Source: JAIOSF01 sp034717895
GTDB taxonomy: Bacteria; Campylobacterota; Campylobacteria; Campylobacterales; Arcobacteraceae
Direction: 5' to 3'
DNA: 64,000 nt
Assembly: GCA_034717895.1 (NCBI GenBank)
Contig: JAYEMD010000149.1
Location: 1-64,000, forward strand
Below the pieces are notes generated by a model. The model worked only from the letters and a program-made list of their open reading frames with translations, ran no database searches and was not told where the DNA came from. Of the stretch, positions 18,810 to 28,330 are shown piece by piece (positions within the stretch are counted from its first letter, which is position 1; the number at the start of each line of letters is the position of its first letter). A program made the position numbers and the translations under genes.

Positions 18810-20435
18810 ATGGAAAAACAAAGCTCTACAGAAAACTTACTAGAACAATATAAAAATGCAGTAGACCTGTCTATGATAGTTTCTAAAACTAATACAAAAG
18901 GGGTTATCACCTATGTTAACGAGCAATTTTGTGATATATCAGGTTATACTCAAAGTGAACTTGTAGGACAAAATCATAATATCATAAGACACCCGGATAT
19001 GGATAAAGATCTCTTCAAACAGCTTTGGGGCACTATCAAATCAAAAAAAGTTTGGAAAGGTCTTGTAAAAAATAAAACGAAAGAGGGAAAAGAATATTTT
19101 GTTGACACTGTTATCATACCAATAATAGATGACAATAACAACATTATAGAATATATCGGACTTAGAAATGATATAACAAAACTTTTTGAAAGTGAACGAC
19201 TTTTAAAAAAAACAAAAACAGATGATCTTACAAAATTAAAAAGCAGAGTTGCACTTATTGAAGATAAAGATCTAAAAGAGGATCAAAAACTTGCCTTAAT
19301 TGATATAAGATCTTTTAGACATATCAATGACTTTTACGGTCATACCATTGGTGACACTCTACTAAAAGTAGTTGCAAAAGAGTTAAAAGAGTTTTTCAAA
19401 GGTTATGAGTGTACACTTTATAGAATACCTATAGATATTTTTGCTGTTTTGACATCTCAAAGAATTGACTCCCTTGAAGATAAAGTAAAAGCATTTAGTG
19501 AGTATATATCAACAAAACCTATCAATATAACAGACAGTCATATCTATATCAATATTGTATCGGGACTTGCAACATTTAAAGAGGGTAAAACTATTTATCA
19601 GAATGCAGATATTGCACTTCAATATGCCAAATCACATAAAAAACAGTTACAGATATATAATAATGAACTTAATCTTCAAAAAGAGATAGAACAAAATCTA
19701 CTTTGGACCCAAAGACTAAATGAAGCTATCTATGATGATAAGGTAAAAGCTTTTTATCAGCCCATAATAAACAACAAAACTATGAAATGTGATAAATTTG
19801 AATCCCTTGTAAGAATTATTGATGAAAATGAAAATGTAATATCCCCATTTTATTTCCTTGATATTTCAAAACAAACCAAACTATACTCATACCTTACTAA
19901 AATAGTATTAGAGCAGTCTTTAGAAAGATTTGAAAATACACCATATAGTTTTTCTATAAATCTAGCCGTAGAGGACTTTGAAAATGAAAAAACTTTAAAT
20001 ATGCTCTTTGATACACTAAAGTATCAAGATATTGCAAATCAAGTGGTATTGGAGATAACAGAGAGTGAGGAGATACAAAACTTTGAACTCATTATTGATG
20101 TAATAACCCAATTTAAAAAATATGGATGTAAAATAGCAATAGATGATTTTGGAAGCGGTTACTCAAACTTTACATATCTTATGCAGCTTCAAGCAGACTT
20201 TATAAAAATTGACGGCAGTCTGATCAAAAATATAGATACAGATCATTCATCTCAATCTATTGTAAAAGCTATAGTATCATTTGCAAAAGAGATGAATATT
20301 AAAACTATAGCAGAATATGTACACAATGAAACTACACTCAATAAAGTAAAGGAACTAGGAATTGATTATTCTCAAGGATTTCATCTGGGTATGCCACAAA
20401 AAGGGATCGATATAGATATATCACTATTAGATTGA
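18810..20435 (+). CDS. PAS-GGDEF-EAL cyclic di-GMP phosphodiesterase-like protein
   Basis: A 541-residue cytosolic signalling protein. A PAS domain (about 18-130; ITYVNEQFCDISGYTQSELVGQ) is followed by a GGDEF domain (about 145-290) whose signature is lost (RIPIDIFAV in place of GGDEF), so no diguanylate cyclase activity is expected. The EAL domain (about 305-535) keeps its acidic catalytic positions: FESLVRI for EAL, NLAVEDF, LEITESEE, IDDFGSGYSNF and IAEYV. It should hydrolyse cyclic di-GMP, with the degenerate GGDEF as a possible GTP sensor. The PAS sequence with NIIRHPDMDKDLFKQLW is of the Aer/chemotaxis-type redox-sensing style. No membrane segment. Monocistronic. Confidence 0.85.
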   Translation: MEKQSSTENLLEQYKNAVDLSMIVSKTNTKGVITYVNEQFCDISGYTQSELVGQNHNIIRHPDMDKDLFKQLWGTIKSKKVWKGLVKNKTKEGKEYFVDTVIIPIIDDNNNIIEYIGLRNDITKLFESERLLKKTKTDDLTKLKSRVALIEDKDLKEDQKLALIDIRSFRHINDFYGHTIGDTLLKVVAKELKEFFKGYECTLYRIPIDIFAVLTSQRIDSLEDKVKAFSEYISTKPINITDSHIYINIVSGLATFKEGKTIYQNADIALQYAKSHKKQLQIYNNELNLQKEIEQNLLWTQRLNEAIYDDKVKAFYQPIINNKTMKCDKFESLVRIIDENENVISPFYFLDISKQTKLYSYLTKIVLEQSLERFENTPYSFSINLAVEDFENEKTLNMLFDTLKYQDIANQVVLEITESEEIQNFELIIDVITQFKKYGCKIAIDDFGSGYSNFTYLMQLQADFIKIDGSLIKNIDTDHSSQSIVKAIVSFAKEMNIKTIAEYVHNETTLNKVKELGIDYSQGFHLGMPQKGIDIDISLLD

Positions 20436-20505
20436 TCTATTCATATTCAATTAACACTTCTTTGGTAAGATACCATGAAAAAATTTCAATAAAAGGAAAC
20501 AAGAT

Positions 20506-22167
20506 ATGAAATATATTATAAGTTTACTACTACTTATAAACACAATATTTGCAAACAACGACTTTCTAAATCCGGAAGATGCTTTTAAAACTTCAGTAAT
20601 AAAGTCAAAAGAAGATATTACTTTTAATATAAAACTTGATAAAACAATATACCTATACGATGAATATATAGTTGTATCACTGGTAAAACCACAAAATATT
20701 GATGTAACTAAAGAGCTTGAAATAAAGAAGGCTGTTGACTACCATGATTTTATGGTTCATTTTGACGAACTGACTGTCAAAGTACCCCTTAAACTTATAA
20801 AAGAGAAAATAGGAGATAAACCTTTTGAGATAAAACTTGAATATCAAGGGTGTTCAAAAAAGGGACTTTGTTACTCACCTATGAGTATCTCATATAGTTC
20901 AAAAGATGCTTCACCTGAAGCAAAAGATACACAAAAAACCAAACAAACAGTTGTAAATGAAACAGATTCTATAGCCCAAACACTAAAAGAGGGAAATGTT
21001 CTTCTTATACTTGCTACTTTCTTCGGCTTTGGTCTGCTTTTAGCTCTTACACCTTGTATCTTCCCTATGATACCTATACTTTCAAGCATCATAGTAAGAC
21101 AGTCTGACTCATCTGGAAATATGTCTTCATCAAAAGGGTTTATGCTTTCACTTGTATATGTACTTTCAATGAGTGTAGCATATACTCTTGCTGGTGTAGC
21201 AGCAGGAGTTTTTGGTGCCAATATCCAAGCGATGCTTCAAAATCCATATGTGATTATATCGTTTGCAGCTATCTTTGTGGCTCTTGCATTTTCTATGTTT
21301 GGATACTATGAGATAGGTCTGCCAAACTCTTGGATGTCAAAGATAAACAAAGCAAGTGATACAAGCAGCAGACACGGTGGATATAAAGGTGTGGCTGTTA
21401 TGGGATTCCTGTCTGCTCTTATTGTTGGACCTTGCGTTGCTCCACCCCTTGCAGGTGCTTTAATATATATAGGTCAAACAGGTGATGCACTATTAGGCGG
21501 TGCAGCTTTATTTGTTATGAGTCTTGGTATGGGTATTCCTCTTCTTGCAATTGGTCTAGGGGCCGGTAAATATATGCCAAAACCAGGTGGCTGGATGACT
21601 ATAGTATCTAAAGTGTTTGGTGTGGTTATGCTTGGTATTGCCATATGGATGCTTGAAAGGATAGTACCTTTTTATGTAACTATGCTTCTAACTATTGCTT
21701 TACTTATGGGTAGCGCTTTTTATCTTATTAAAAATGGAAATAAATTCGGTAAAGGTGTAGCAGCTGCTTTGATGTTAGCTTCAACTGCATTTGTTATGAT
21801 TAGTGTAAACTCTCAAAAACAAGAGAAGCTGCAATTTACATATGTAAAAACCGTACAAGAGCTTGATAATCTTGTATCAACATCTAAAAAACCTGTTATG
21901 GTAGACTTTTGGGCTACTTGGTGTGTTAGCTGTAAAGAGCTTGATAATATCACCTTTAAAGATCCTGCTGTAAAAGCAGAGCTTTCAAAATATATTTTGG
22001 TAAAAGTTGATGTTACAAAAAACAGTGAGGAAGATAAAGCTTTAATGAAAAAATTCAAGCTCTTTGGTCCACCTGCATTGATATTCTATGAAAACGGTAA
22101 AGAGGTCAAACAAAAAAGGATCATAGGGTTCAAATCTCCTGAGGAATTCTTAAAGATAGTAAGATAA
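20506..22167 (+). CDS. dsbD: Thiol:disulfide interchange protein DsbD
   Basis: Carries reducing power from cytosolic thioredoxin across the inner membrane to periplasmic proteins, including those of cytochrome c maturation. Full-length form, 553 residues: signal peptide, periplasmic alpha domain to about 140 with the Cys pair in GCSKKGLCYSP, an eight-helix membrane domain (about 160-440) with LTPCIFPMIPIL and VGPCVAPPLAGAL, and a C-terminal thioredoxin domain with ATWCVSCKELD near 470. An AAAGGAAACAAG site precedes the ATG. exbB follows with a one-base overlap, so the three genes are translationally linked. Confidence 0.93.
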   Translation: MKYIISLLLLINTIFANNDFLNPEDAFKTSVIKSKEDITFNIKLDKTIYLYDEYIVVSLVKPQNIDVTKELEIKKAVDYHDFMVHFDELTVKVPLKLIKEKIGDKPFEIKLEYQGCSKKGLCYSPMSISYSSKDASPEAKDTQKTKQTVVNETDSIAQTLKEGNVLLILATFFGFGLLLALTPCIFPMIPILSSIIVRQSDSSGNMSSSKGFMLSLVYVLSMSVAYTLAGVAAGVFGANIQAMLQNPYVIISFAAIFVALAFSMFGYYEIGLPNSWMSKINKASDTSSRHGGYKGVAVMGFLSALIVGPCVAPPLAGALIYIGQTGDALLGGAALFVMSLGMGIPLLAIGLGAGKYMPKPGGWMTIVSKVFGVVMLGIAIWMLERIVPFYVTMLLTIALLMGSAFYLIKNGNKFGKGVAAALMLASTAFVMISVNSQKQEKLQFTYVKTVQELDNLVSTSKKPVMVDFWATWCVSCKELDNITFKDPAVKAELSKYILVKVDVTKNSEEDKALMKKFKLFGPPALIFYENGKEVKQKRIIGFKSPEEFLKIVR

Positions 22168-22670
22168 TGGATATTTTACACTATATAGACAGAGGCGGTA
22201 TAATAGTATATATACTTATTACCATGAATATAATCGGTTTTACAATTATGTTCTGGAAAAGTATAGTACTTTTAAATGCAAAAAGAGATATATCCAATAT
22301 TGCCTCATCTATAATATCTCAACTTAAGCTAACCGTAAACTACGAAGTTGCACAGATACAAGCAGAAGTTATATATAAAGTAAAAAAACTTGAAAGTGGT
22401 CTTAATACCATAAAAATAATTGCTTCACTTTCTCCTCTTCTTGGACTTCTTGGTACGGTTATTGGTATTTTAAATTCCTTTGACTCTATCAGTATAGCAG
22501 GACTTGGCGACCCGTCCGTATTTTCAAAAGGGATAAGTATAGCACTTATTACAACTGTTGCGGGACTTATTGTAGCTATTCCCCACTATATTGGCTACAA
22601 CTATTTCGTAGGCGGTCTGGACAATCTGGAAACTGCCTTGGAAAAAGAGATCCTAAACAAAATAAAATGA
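22167..22670 (+). CDS. exbB: ExbB/TolQ-family proton channel subunit
   Basis: Inner-membrane proton-channel component that energises an outer-membrane process. The 167-residue product has three membrane segments and the conserved core SLSPLLGLLGTVIGILNSFDSI, followed by SIALITTVAGLIVAIPHYI. It overlaps dsbD by one base and exbD by four, but no tonB or tolA-like gene follows, so its partner must lie elsewhere. A second exbB-exbD pair, with tonB, is present at 51 kb. Confidence 0.85.
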   Translation: MDILHYIDRGGIIVYILITMNIIGFTIMFWKSIVLLNAKRDISNIASSIISQLKLTVNYEVAQIQAEVIYKVKKLESGLNTIKIIASLSPLLGLLGTVIGILNSFDSISIAGLGDPSVFSKGISIALITTVAGLIVAIPHYIGYNYFVGGLDNLETALEKEILNKIK

Positions 22671-23047
22671 AAAAAAGAAGGGAACAACTAGCGCCTGATC
22701 TTACACCTCTTATTGATGTGGTGTTTATACTTCTTATCTTTTTTATAGTAAGTTCAGTATTTAAAAAAGAGGAGCTGGCACTACAGCTTGACCTGCCCTC
22801 ATCTGACGCACAAGAGCAAGAAGTTGAAATAAAACAACTTAATATTGAACTCTCAAGCAACAAACTTGCCTACTTGGGCAAAGAGATCACTTTTGAGAAT
22901 CTTGATATAAAACTATCAAATATAACAAAAAAAGATAAACCTGTAATTGTTAGGATCGATAAAGAGGTAAAGTATGAGAGAGTAGTAAAGATACTGGATA
23001 TACTTCAAAAGCACTCTTTAAATAACCTTGCACTTATTACAAAATAG
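22667..23047 (+). CDS. exbD: ExbD/TolR-family protein
   Basis: Partner of the ExbB-like channel. The 126-residue product has a single N-terminal membrane helix preceded by the conserved DLTPLIDVVFILLIFFIVSS motif; the Asp in that helix is the proton-carrying residue. The rest is a small periplasmic domain ending in a NLALITK strand typical of the family. It starts within the exbB stop (four-base ATGA overlap) and is convergent with priA, leaving only two bases between them. Confidence 0.87.
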   Translation: MKKRREQLAPDLTPLIDVVFILLIFFIVSSVFKKEELALQLDLPSSDAQEQEVEIKQLNIELSSNKLAYLGKEITFENLDIKLSNITKKDKPVIVRIDKEVKYERVVKILDILQKHSLNNLALITK

Positions 23048-23049
23048 CT

Positions 23050-24894
23050 CTAATACAAACTATCCATATCAATTGAAGCATTGGGTGACTTTATGGAGTG
23101 AAGTACTCCAAGTAGTGCTTTTGTATCTTTTGATCTTAAAAGAAGCTCATACCTGTATCTGGAAGCTATTTTAAATATATTGCTCTCCCCAAAACCAACT
23201 ATCTGAACATCTTTGTTATTCATAAATCTTTGAATATAAGTTTCCATATCACTTTTTGCAATTAGCGCATTCTTATGAGCAAAAACAACCCTTGCAAATC
23301 TTACATAGGGAGGGTATAGATCAACTCTTTGCTCCAGCTCATCTTTTAAAAAGTCTTCATAGTCGCTGACACTTAGATAGTTATTGAAGAACTCTTCATT
23401 TTTTGTTTGTATAAGAACTTCCCCGCACCCTTTTCTGCCGCTTCTTCCTGCTATTTGAATAAGCAGGGATAGTGCTTTTTCTCTTACTTTATAGCTTGTC
23501 ATATTTAATACAGAATCTATCCCCAAAACAACTGCCAAAGTTACATTGTGGTAGTCATGCCCTTTTGAGAGCATCTGAGTACCTACGAGTATATCTATTT
23601 TGTTATCATTAAAATCTTTTAATACTTTTTTTAGTTTTGTCTGAGTGGTTATAGAATCTCTGTCAAACTTTGCAACTGTTTTTTCACAAAAGATCTCTTG
23701 AAGTTTTTCATACACTTCTGCCGTACCCAGCCTGTAACTCTCAATTGCTCCTGTTTTACAAGAGGGACATAACTCTGGTATAGCCTGAGTATAGTTACAA
23801 TAGTGACAAACAAGAGCATTTTTATTTTTATGAAGGCTTAGACTAACTGAACAAAAAGGACACTCAACTGCCTTACCGCAATCTTTACATACCTGATATT
23901 TAAAATTTGCCCTTGTGGGAAGAAACACTATAACCTGTTCATCTTTTAATATGGTTTGTTTTATCTTTTGTATCACTGTTTCACTAAGACCCAAAGGGGA
24001 GGTGTCATAGTTGATAGTTTTTTGTGAGTCAAAAAATGTTTTTTTGATCCTTATATAGGGTACTTTGTGAAAACTGGACAAACTGGGAGTCGCACTTCCA
24101 AGTATAACTTTTGTATCGTATTTACTTCCAATATAGATACAAAGATCTTTTACATTTACCCTTGGTTTTTGATCAGCTTTATAAGAGTCGTCATGCTCCT
24201 CATCAACCACTATAAGTCCAAGATCCCTAAAGGGTAAAAAAAGTGCAGATCTTGCACCGGCTATTATTTTCACTTTTCCTCTTAAAAGTTCATCTATGAT
24301 TTTATCTTTTGTTTTCTTTTGTATCTTTGAGTGCCAGATAGCAATAGAATCTTTAAAAACCTTTTTAAGTCTTTTTTCCATCTGAGCCGAGAGTGATATC
24401 TCGGGGATAAGTAAAAGTGCCTGTTTATCTTTTGCTATAATATCTTCTATAGCTTTTATATATATCTCTGTTTTACCGCTTCCTGTATTTGCAAACAGAA
24501 GGCTTGTATCTTTTTCCATACAAAACTCATATGCATCTTGCTGCTCTTTAGATAGGACTATACCACTTTCTATCGGTTCTTTTTGTTCCTTTTTTAAAAC
24601 ATCATAAAAAGGTGTATTTACCCCCAAAGCTTCACCCATAGAGCATACATAATATTTTGATATAAAAGATGCTGTTTCAAGCATCTTCTTATCATAGTAG
24701 TATTGTGTTATATTCTCTATATTTACACATCTAAAAGATGGTTTTTCAACTTTTTTAAGTATCACGCCCTCTAAAAGTTTAGGTCTGTTTTGAAGCTTCA
24801 CCTCAACCTTTACACCCTCATTTATATCTTCACTGCTTTGATATGTTAAAGGCTCCAAAGGGGACTTTAAAAGTGCTATCTCATAATAATTCAC
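23050..24894 (-). CDS. priA: Primosomal replication helicase PriA
   Basis: A superfamily 2 DNA helicase that reloads the replisome at stalled forks. At 614 residues it is of the shorter type usual in this phylum. N-terminal DNA-binding domain, Walker A ANTGSGKTEIY near 134, DEEH box near 230, then a zinc region with paired cysteines (CKDCGKAVECPFCS and CHYCNYTQAIPELCPSCK, about 330-385), helicase motifs GTQMLSKGHDY and QIAGRSGRKG. The start overlaps the end of the pseudopilin gene by four bases, so the two are in one transcript. Confidence 0.93.
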   Translation of the reverse strand: MNYYEIALLKSPLEPLTYQSSEDINEGVKVEVKLQNRPKLLEGVILKKVEKPSFRCVNIENITQYYYDKKMLETASFISKYYVCSMGEALGVNTPFYDVLKKEQKEPIESGIVLSKEQQDAYEFCMEKDTSLLFANTGSGKTEIYIKAIEDIIAKDKQALLLIPEISLSAQMEKRLKKVFKDSIAIWHSKIQKKTKDKIIDELLRGKVKIIAGARSALFLPFRDLGLIVVDEEHDDSYKADQKPRVNVKDLCIYIGSKYDTKVILGSATPSLSSFHKVPYIRIKKTFFDSQKTINYDTSPLGLSETVIQKIKQTILKDEQVIVFLPTRANFKYQVCKDCGKAVECPFCSVSLSLHKNKNALVCHYCNYTQAIPELCPSCKTGAIESYRLGTAEVYEKLQEIFCEKTVAKFDRDSITTQTKLKKVLKDFNDNKIDILVGTQMLSKGHDYHNVTLAVVLGIDSVLNMTSYKVREKALSLLIQIAGRSGRKGCGEVLIQTKNEEFFNNYLSVSDYEDFLKDELEQRVDLYPPYVRFARVVFAHKNALIAKSDMETYIQRFMNNKDVQIVGFGESNIFKIASRYRYELLLRSKDTKALLGVLHSIKSPNASIDMDSLY

Positions 24895-25337
24895 TGCATC
24901 AACTCTTCACAATATGGTTTATCAAAATCACAGTCAAAGGTAAAATTCTCTTTGTCATAAATAAACTCAACACTAGTATCATTATCCACATATACAAAGT
25001 AACTGCTGTTTGATATTTTTTTCCATGATCCTGTTTTTGGAGTATCTGAGGTGTCTAATGGATATTTTAAAATCTTTCCAAAAAGTTGACCCTCTTCACT
25101 ATCAAGTGATTCTATCTCATTATACTCATTTGAAAGGATCATTTTATTTTTATAAGATAAAAGAGCTTCCCTTATAAATGCTATATCAGCTCTTATTTTG
25201 ACCAAATTTGTTTTATCTATGGAGGATCCGAATTTCGGTACTGCTACGACGGCAATAAGTGCAATGATTGCTATTACGAATATCACCTCAATAAGGGAAA
25301 AACTTTTTTTCAAAATACCTTTCCTCTTATCCTGCAA
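24891..25337 (-). CDS. Type II secretion-like pseudopilin
   Basis: A 148-residue protein with a prepilin-type N-terminus: a short basic leader then SFSLIEVIFVIAIIALIAVV, with the essential Glu at position +5 of the mature protein. The residue before the processed Phe is Ser rather than the usual Gly. The mature part is a single helix and a small acidic beta domain ending with two close cysteines (CDFDKPYCEE). Single pseudopilin genes beside priA and lpxK are common in Campylobacterota, and no other secretion genes are in this window. It overlaps lpxK by 11 bases and priA by four. Confidence 0.8.
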   Translation of the reverse strand: MQDKRKGILKKSFSLIEVIFVIAIIALIAVVAVPKFGSSIDKTNLVKIRADIAFIREALLSYKNKMILSNEYNEIESLDSEEGQLFGKILKYPLDTSDTPKTGSWKKISNSSYFVYVDNDTSVEFIYDKENFTFDCDFDKPYCEELMQ

Positions 25338-26310
25338 TATATTTTTCTACACCCTTTAGTGCATCATCGTTTATCTTAACTTCCAAGTCCATAAGATATA
25401 GATCTTTTAGATCATAAGTTTCTAGCTTTACCATATCTTTTGCTGTTGTTATTATTGAGTAACCTTCATATTTGTTTTTTATATACTCTATATCTTCTTT
25501 TGAAAAATTGTGATGATCCGGATAGTCTTCCATAATTATATCGTTTGGAAGATACTCTAAAAGTCTTTGGGGCTTTGAGATAGCAGTTAAAAGAAGAAGT
25601 TTTTTTGGAAGTGTTTCTACCACTTCTTCTTCTTTTTTAAATGTAACTACTCTATTAAAATCACTCCCCTCTTTTAGCACACAAGGTACAAATGAGTACA
25701 TCATCTTTGTATCTCTATATCCACCTGTAGGAAGACAAAATATATTTTCAGGTTCTTTTTGGGGTCTTATTAAAATATCATATTTTTTTATCTCATGCTT
25801 ATTAAAGCCGTCATCCAAAAATACAACTTTACACTCAAGCTCTTTTGCTTTTAATATCCCCTCTATTCTGTTTTCACTTACTATAACCACACTGTTTGGT
25901 AATGATCTTGCCAACAGCATAGCTTCATCACCGCTTACAGTTACATCTTCTAGGATCTTGCCCCTATTTGAGATAACAAACAAACCTTTTGATTCTCTTC
26001 CGTAACCTCTTAATATAACAGCGCTCTCTTTCTTATCTTTTGCAAGAGCTATGGTTACGGGAGTTTTACCCGTTCCTCCCACAAGAAGATTTCCCACACT
26101 TATAACAGGGATCCCCATATCAAAAGTTTTTTTTGAAACTCTAAGATAGGTTGTAACGACACAATAGATAAGCGTCAAAGGGAGAAGAAGTATCCCTATA
26201 AGCCGCTGAATCGGTGTAGGGAAGAACAGATATTGCTCAAGCCATCTTACAAAAAATCGTTTCAATCTATATCCAAGAGGTAGAGACTTTTTTAATCGTA
26301 TCACAAACAT
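25327..26310 (-). CDS. lpxK: Tetraacyldisaccharide 4'-kinase LpxK
   Basis: Phosphorylates the 4' position of the lipid A precursor at the inner face of the inner membrane. Up to 327 residues. N-terminal membrane anchor (LIGILLLPLTLIYCVV), P-loop SVGNLLVGGTGKTPV near 70-84, FLDDGFNKHEIKKYDI near 165, RPQKEPE. The ATG start given overlaps the upstream aminotransferase by 44 bases; a TTG at 26265, one base past that gene's stop, would remove the overlap and match the usual N-terminus of the family, so the start is uncertain. Confidence 0.88.
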   Translation of the reverse strand: MFVIRLKKSLPLGYRLKRFFVRWLEQYLFFPTPIQRLIGILLLPLTLIYCVVTTYLRVSKKTFDMGIPVISVGNLLVGGTGKTPVTIALAKDKKESAVILRGYGRESKGLFVISNRGKILEDVTVSGDEAMLLARSLPNSVVIVSENRIEGILKAKELECKVVFLDDGFNKHEIKKYDILIRPQKEPENIFCLPTGGYRDTKMMYSFVPCVLKEGSDFNRVVTFKKEEEVVETLPKKLLLLTAISKPQRLLEYLPNDIIMEDYPDHHNFSKEDIEYIKNKYEGYSIITTAKDMVKLETYDLKDLYLMDLEVKINDDALKGVEKYIAG

Positions 26311-27430
26311 AGATCACATCATCATCGCTCATAGAAGGATATATAGGCAAAGATAGAATCTGTCCGTAATTTGAAAGTGCATTTCCGTATGCTGTTATTT
26401 TTAATTTATATTTTTTCTTATAATATGTAAGAAGATGAAGAGGTATATAGTGAAGTCCCGTAGATACCCCCTCCTCTTTTAAAGCACGTGCAAAACCGTC
26501 TCTGTTTTTTGTGATTTTTATTATATACTGAGAAAAAATATGCTCTTCATCATATGCCGGTCTTATTATATGTTTTACATCACTTAACTGTTCATCATAT
26601 ATCTTTGCTATCTCTTGCCTTCTTTCACAAAATGCGTTTGTTTTGTAAAATTGTGCAAGACTAAATGCTGCTTCTAACTCTGTCATATCATATTTGTATC
26701 CTATATCTACAACATCGTAGATATAATCAAGATTTCCATAGGCATCAAAAGTTGTATTAATTGCATGGGTTCTTAAAAGTTTTGCCCTGTTTGCTATTGA
26801 CTCATCACTTGTTACTATAAAACCCCCTCTGCTTATTGCAGATTTACTGTTTGAGTAGTTTGTAGAAAATATCGTCATATCAGCTTCTAAAGAGCCTACC
26901 ATCTGGTCATGGTACATAGCACCAAGAGCACTCGTGGCATCTTCTATTATAAGAATATTATACTTTTTACCTATTTGGTAAACTCTGTTTAAATCAGGTA
27001 TTGCACCTGCAACAAAGGTTAAGATTAAAGCTCTTAGTTTTTTAGAGTTATTTTCTTCCAAGTAGGCTTCTAGTTTATCAAGGTCTATATTGAAACCGTT
27101 TGATTCAATATCGATAAATACAGGCTCTGCATCAAAATGTCTTACAGTTTCAGGAAGATTTACAAAAGAGTTAACACTCATTAGAACCTTATCTGCTCTT
27201 TTTAGTTCCATTGCACTTAAAGCTAAGTGAAGTGCAGATGTTGCATTATTTGTAGCTATTGCATGTTTTACACCGATAAAATCAGCAATCTCTTTTTCAA
27301 GCTCTTCAACTTTACTACTGCTTGTAAGCTCATTTTCAAGAACATCTTTTACTAGTTTAAATTCCTCTTCATCAATAGTAGGTTTAAAAAATGGGATTGT
27401 TCTTTCGTTTTTATGGTTCTTTAACATCAT
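26267..27430 (-). CDS. DegT/DnrJ/EryC1/StrS-family aminotransferase
   Basis: A PLP-dependent aminotransferase fold protein of 387 residues, of the type that aminates nucleotide-linked keto sugars. The start is chosen at the first of two adjacent ATGs that follow AAGGATAGT. Family features: FFKPTIDEEE at the N-terminus, ATNNATSALHLALSAMEL, IIEDATSALGA with the PLP-binding Asp, and GLHYIPLHLLTYY. The lysine region reads STNYSNSKSAISRGG, whereas the usual form is FHxxKxxTTGEGG, so the Schiff-base Lys is probably that in NSKS but the surroundings are atypical. It sits between nadE and lpxK, suggesting an envelope sugar role. Substrate unknown. Confidence 0.83.
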   Translation of the reverse strand: MMLKNHKNERTIPFFKPTIDEEEFKLVKDVLENELTSSSKVEELEKEIADFIGVKHAIATNNATSALHLALSAMELKRADKVLMSVNSFVNLPETVRHFDAEPVFIDIESNGFNIDLDKLEAYLEENNSKKLRALILTFVAGAIPDLNRVYQIGKKYNILIIEDATSALGAMYHDQMVGSLEADMTIFSTNYSNSKSAISRGGFIVTSDESIANRAKLLRTHAINTTFDAYGNLDYIYDVVDIGYKYDMTELEAAFSLAQFYKTNAFCERRQEIAKIYDEQLSDVKHIIRPAYDEEHIFSQYIIKITKNRDGFARALKEEGVSTGLHYIPLHLLTYYKKKYKLKITAYGNALSNYGQILSLPIYPSMSDDDVIYVCDTIKKVSTSWI

Positions 27431-27437
27431 ACTATCC

Positions 27438-28199
27438 TTAAAAGTTAAAATCAATATTTGCTATTGTAGGCATTTTACCTTTAAAGGCATTTGCTTTTAT
27501 TCTGTATATAAGCATATCTATAAGCTTCTCATCCACACCGTCTTGCACAAGCTGTTCTTTTGAAATGTTTTCATCCACAAGTTTTTTTAATACATCATCC
27601 ATGGTTTTATAAGAGTAGCCAAGCTCCTCTTCATCACTTTGACCTTCCCAAAGATCTGCACTTGGTTTTTTATCACAAATACTTGAAGGAAGCCCTAAAA
27701 ATCTTGCAAATTCAAACTCATCGGATTTGTACATTTTCCCTATTGGGTTGATTGCACATGCAGTATCACCGTATAGTGTACCGTAACCTAAAAGTATTTC
27801 AGATTTGTTGCTGGTACCGATTACAAGTGCTGAATCTCTTGCCGAGATATCGTAAAGTACCGACATTCTCATTCTTGCACTAAAATTACCCACCCTTAAA
27901 GGTGTAGCCTCTATATTTGAGAAATACCCCTCAACCATTGGTGCAATAGATACTATCTCATAAGAGATACCAAATTTTTTACATAACTCTTTTGCATCAT
28001 CCAAACTAGCATCACTTGAATACTGGGAAGGCAACATAACTGTATGAAGATTATCTCCAAAAGCCTCTTTACAAAGTACTGCAACCACAGCCGAATCAAG
28101 TCCGCCGCTTAATCCAAGCACAACCTTTTTAAGACCTGTAGCAGCTACTTCATCTTGTAAAAACTTTATCATCTGATGCTTTATATTTTCAAAATTCAT
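27438..28199 (-). CDS. nadE: NH3-dependent NAD synthetase NadE
   Basis: Amidates nicotinate adenine dinucleotide to NAD in the cytosol. The chosen ATG follows AAAGGAAGTGG and gives 253 residues, the standard size; a longer frame starting 11 codons earlier lacks a ribosome site. Motifs: PP-loop LGLSGGLDSAVVAVL near 28-42, MRMSVLYDISA, IGTSNKSEILLGYGTLYGD, and KKPSADLWEGQSDEEELG. The absence of a glutaminase domain means ammonia is the nitrogen donor. Seven bases separate it from the aminotransferase gene downstream. Confidence 0.94.
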   Translation of the reverse strand: MNFENIKHQMIKFLQDEVAATGLKKVVLGLSGGLDSAVVAVLCKEAFGDNLHTVMLPSQYSSDASLDDAKELCKKFGISYEIVSIAPMVEGYFSNIEATPLRVGNFSARMRMSVLYDISARDSALVIGTSNKSEILLGYGTLYGDTACAINPIGKMYKSDEFEFARFLGLPSSICDKKPSADLWEGQSDEEELGYSYKTMDDVLKKLVDENISKEQLVQDGVDEKLIDMLIYRIKANAFKGKMPTIANIDFNF

Positions 28200-28224
28200 C
28201 CACTTCCTTTGATAAAAATAATAA

Positions 28225-28267
28225 GGGCACATCTAAGCTATGAACATAGGAATTTTTAGAGGTGCCC
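28225..28267 (-). terminator. Nested hairpin, probable terminator of the Nav gene
   Basis: On the minus strand GGGCACCTCTAA pairs with TTAGATGTGCCC (one mismatch) and the loop holds a second stem, CTATG-TT-CATAG. TTATTATTTTTATC follows. It lies downstream of the sodium-channel gene and directly before nadE, so a role in the nadE leader is also possible. Confidence 0.5.
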
Positions 28268-28330
28268 ACAATTATATCATTTTAAACCTAATATAATTTA
28301 TTTAGTTTTATATTTACTAAATAATAATAT

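Noticed and set aside
26267..27430. Aminotransferase as PseC or PglE of flagellin or N-glycan sugar synthesis
   Set aside because: No pse or pgl neighbours are present and the lysine loop differs from those families.
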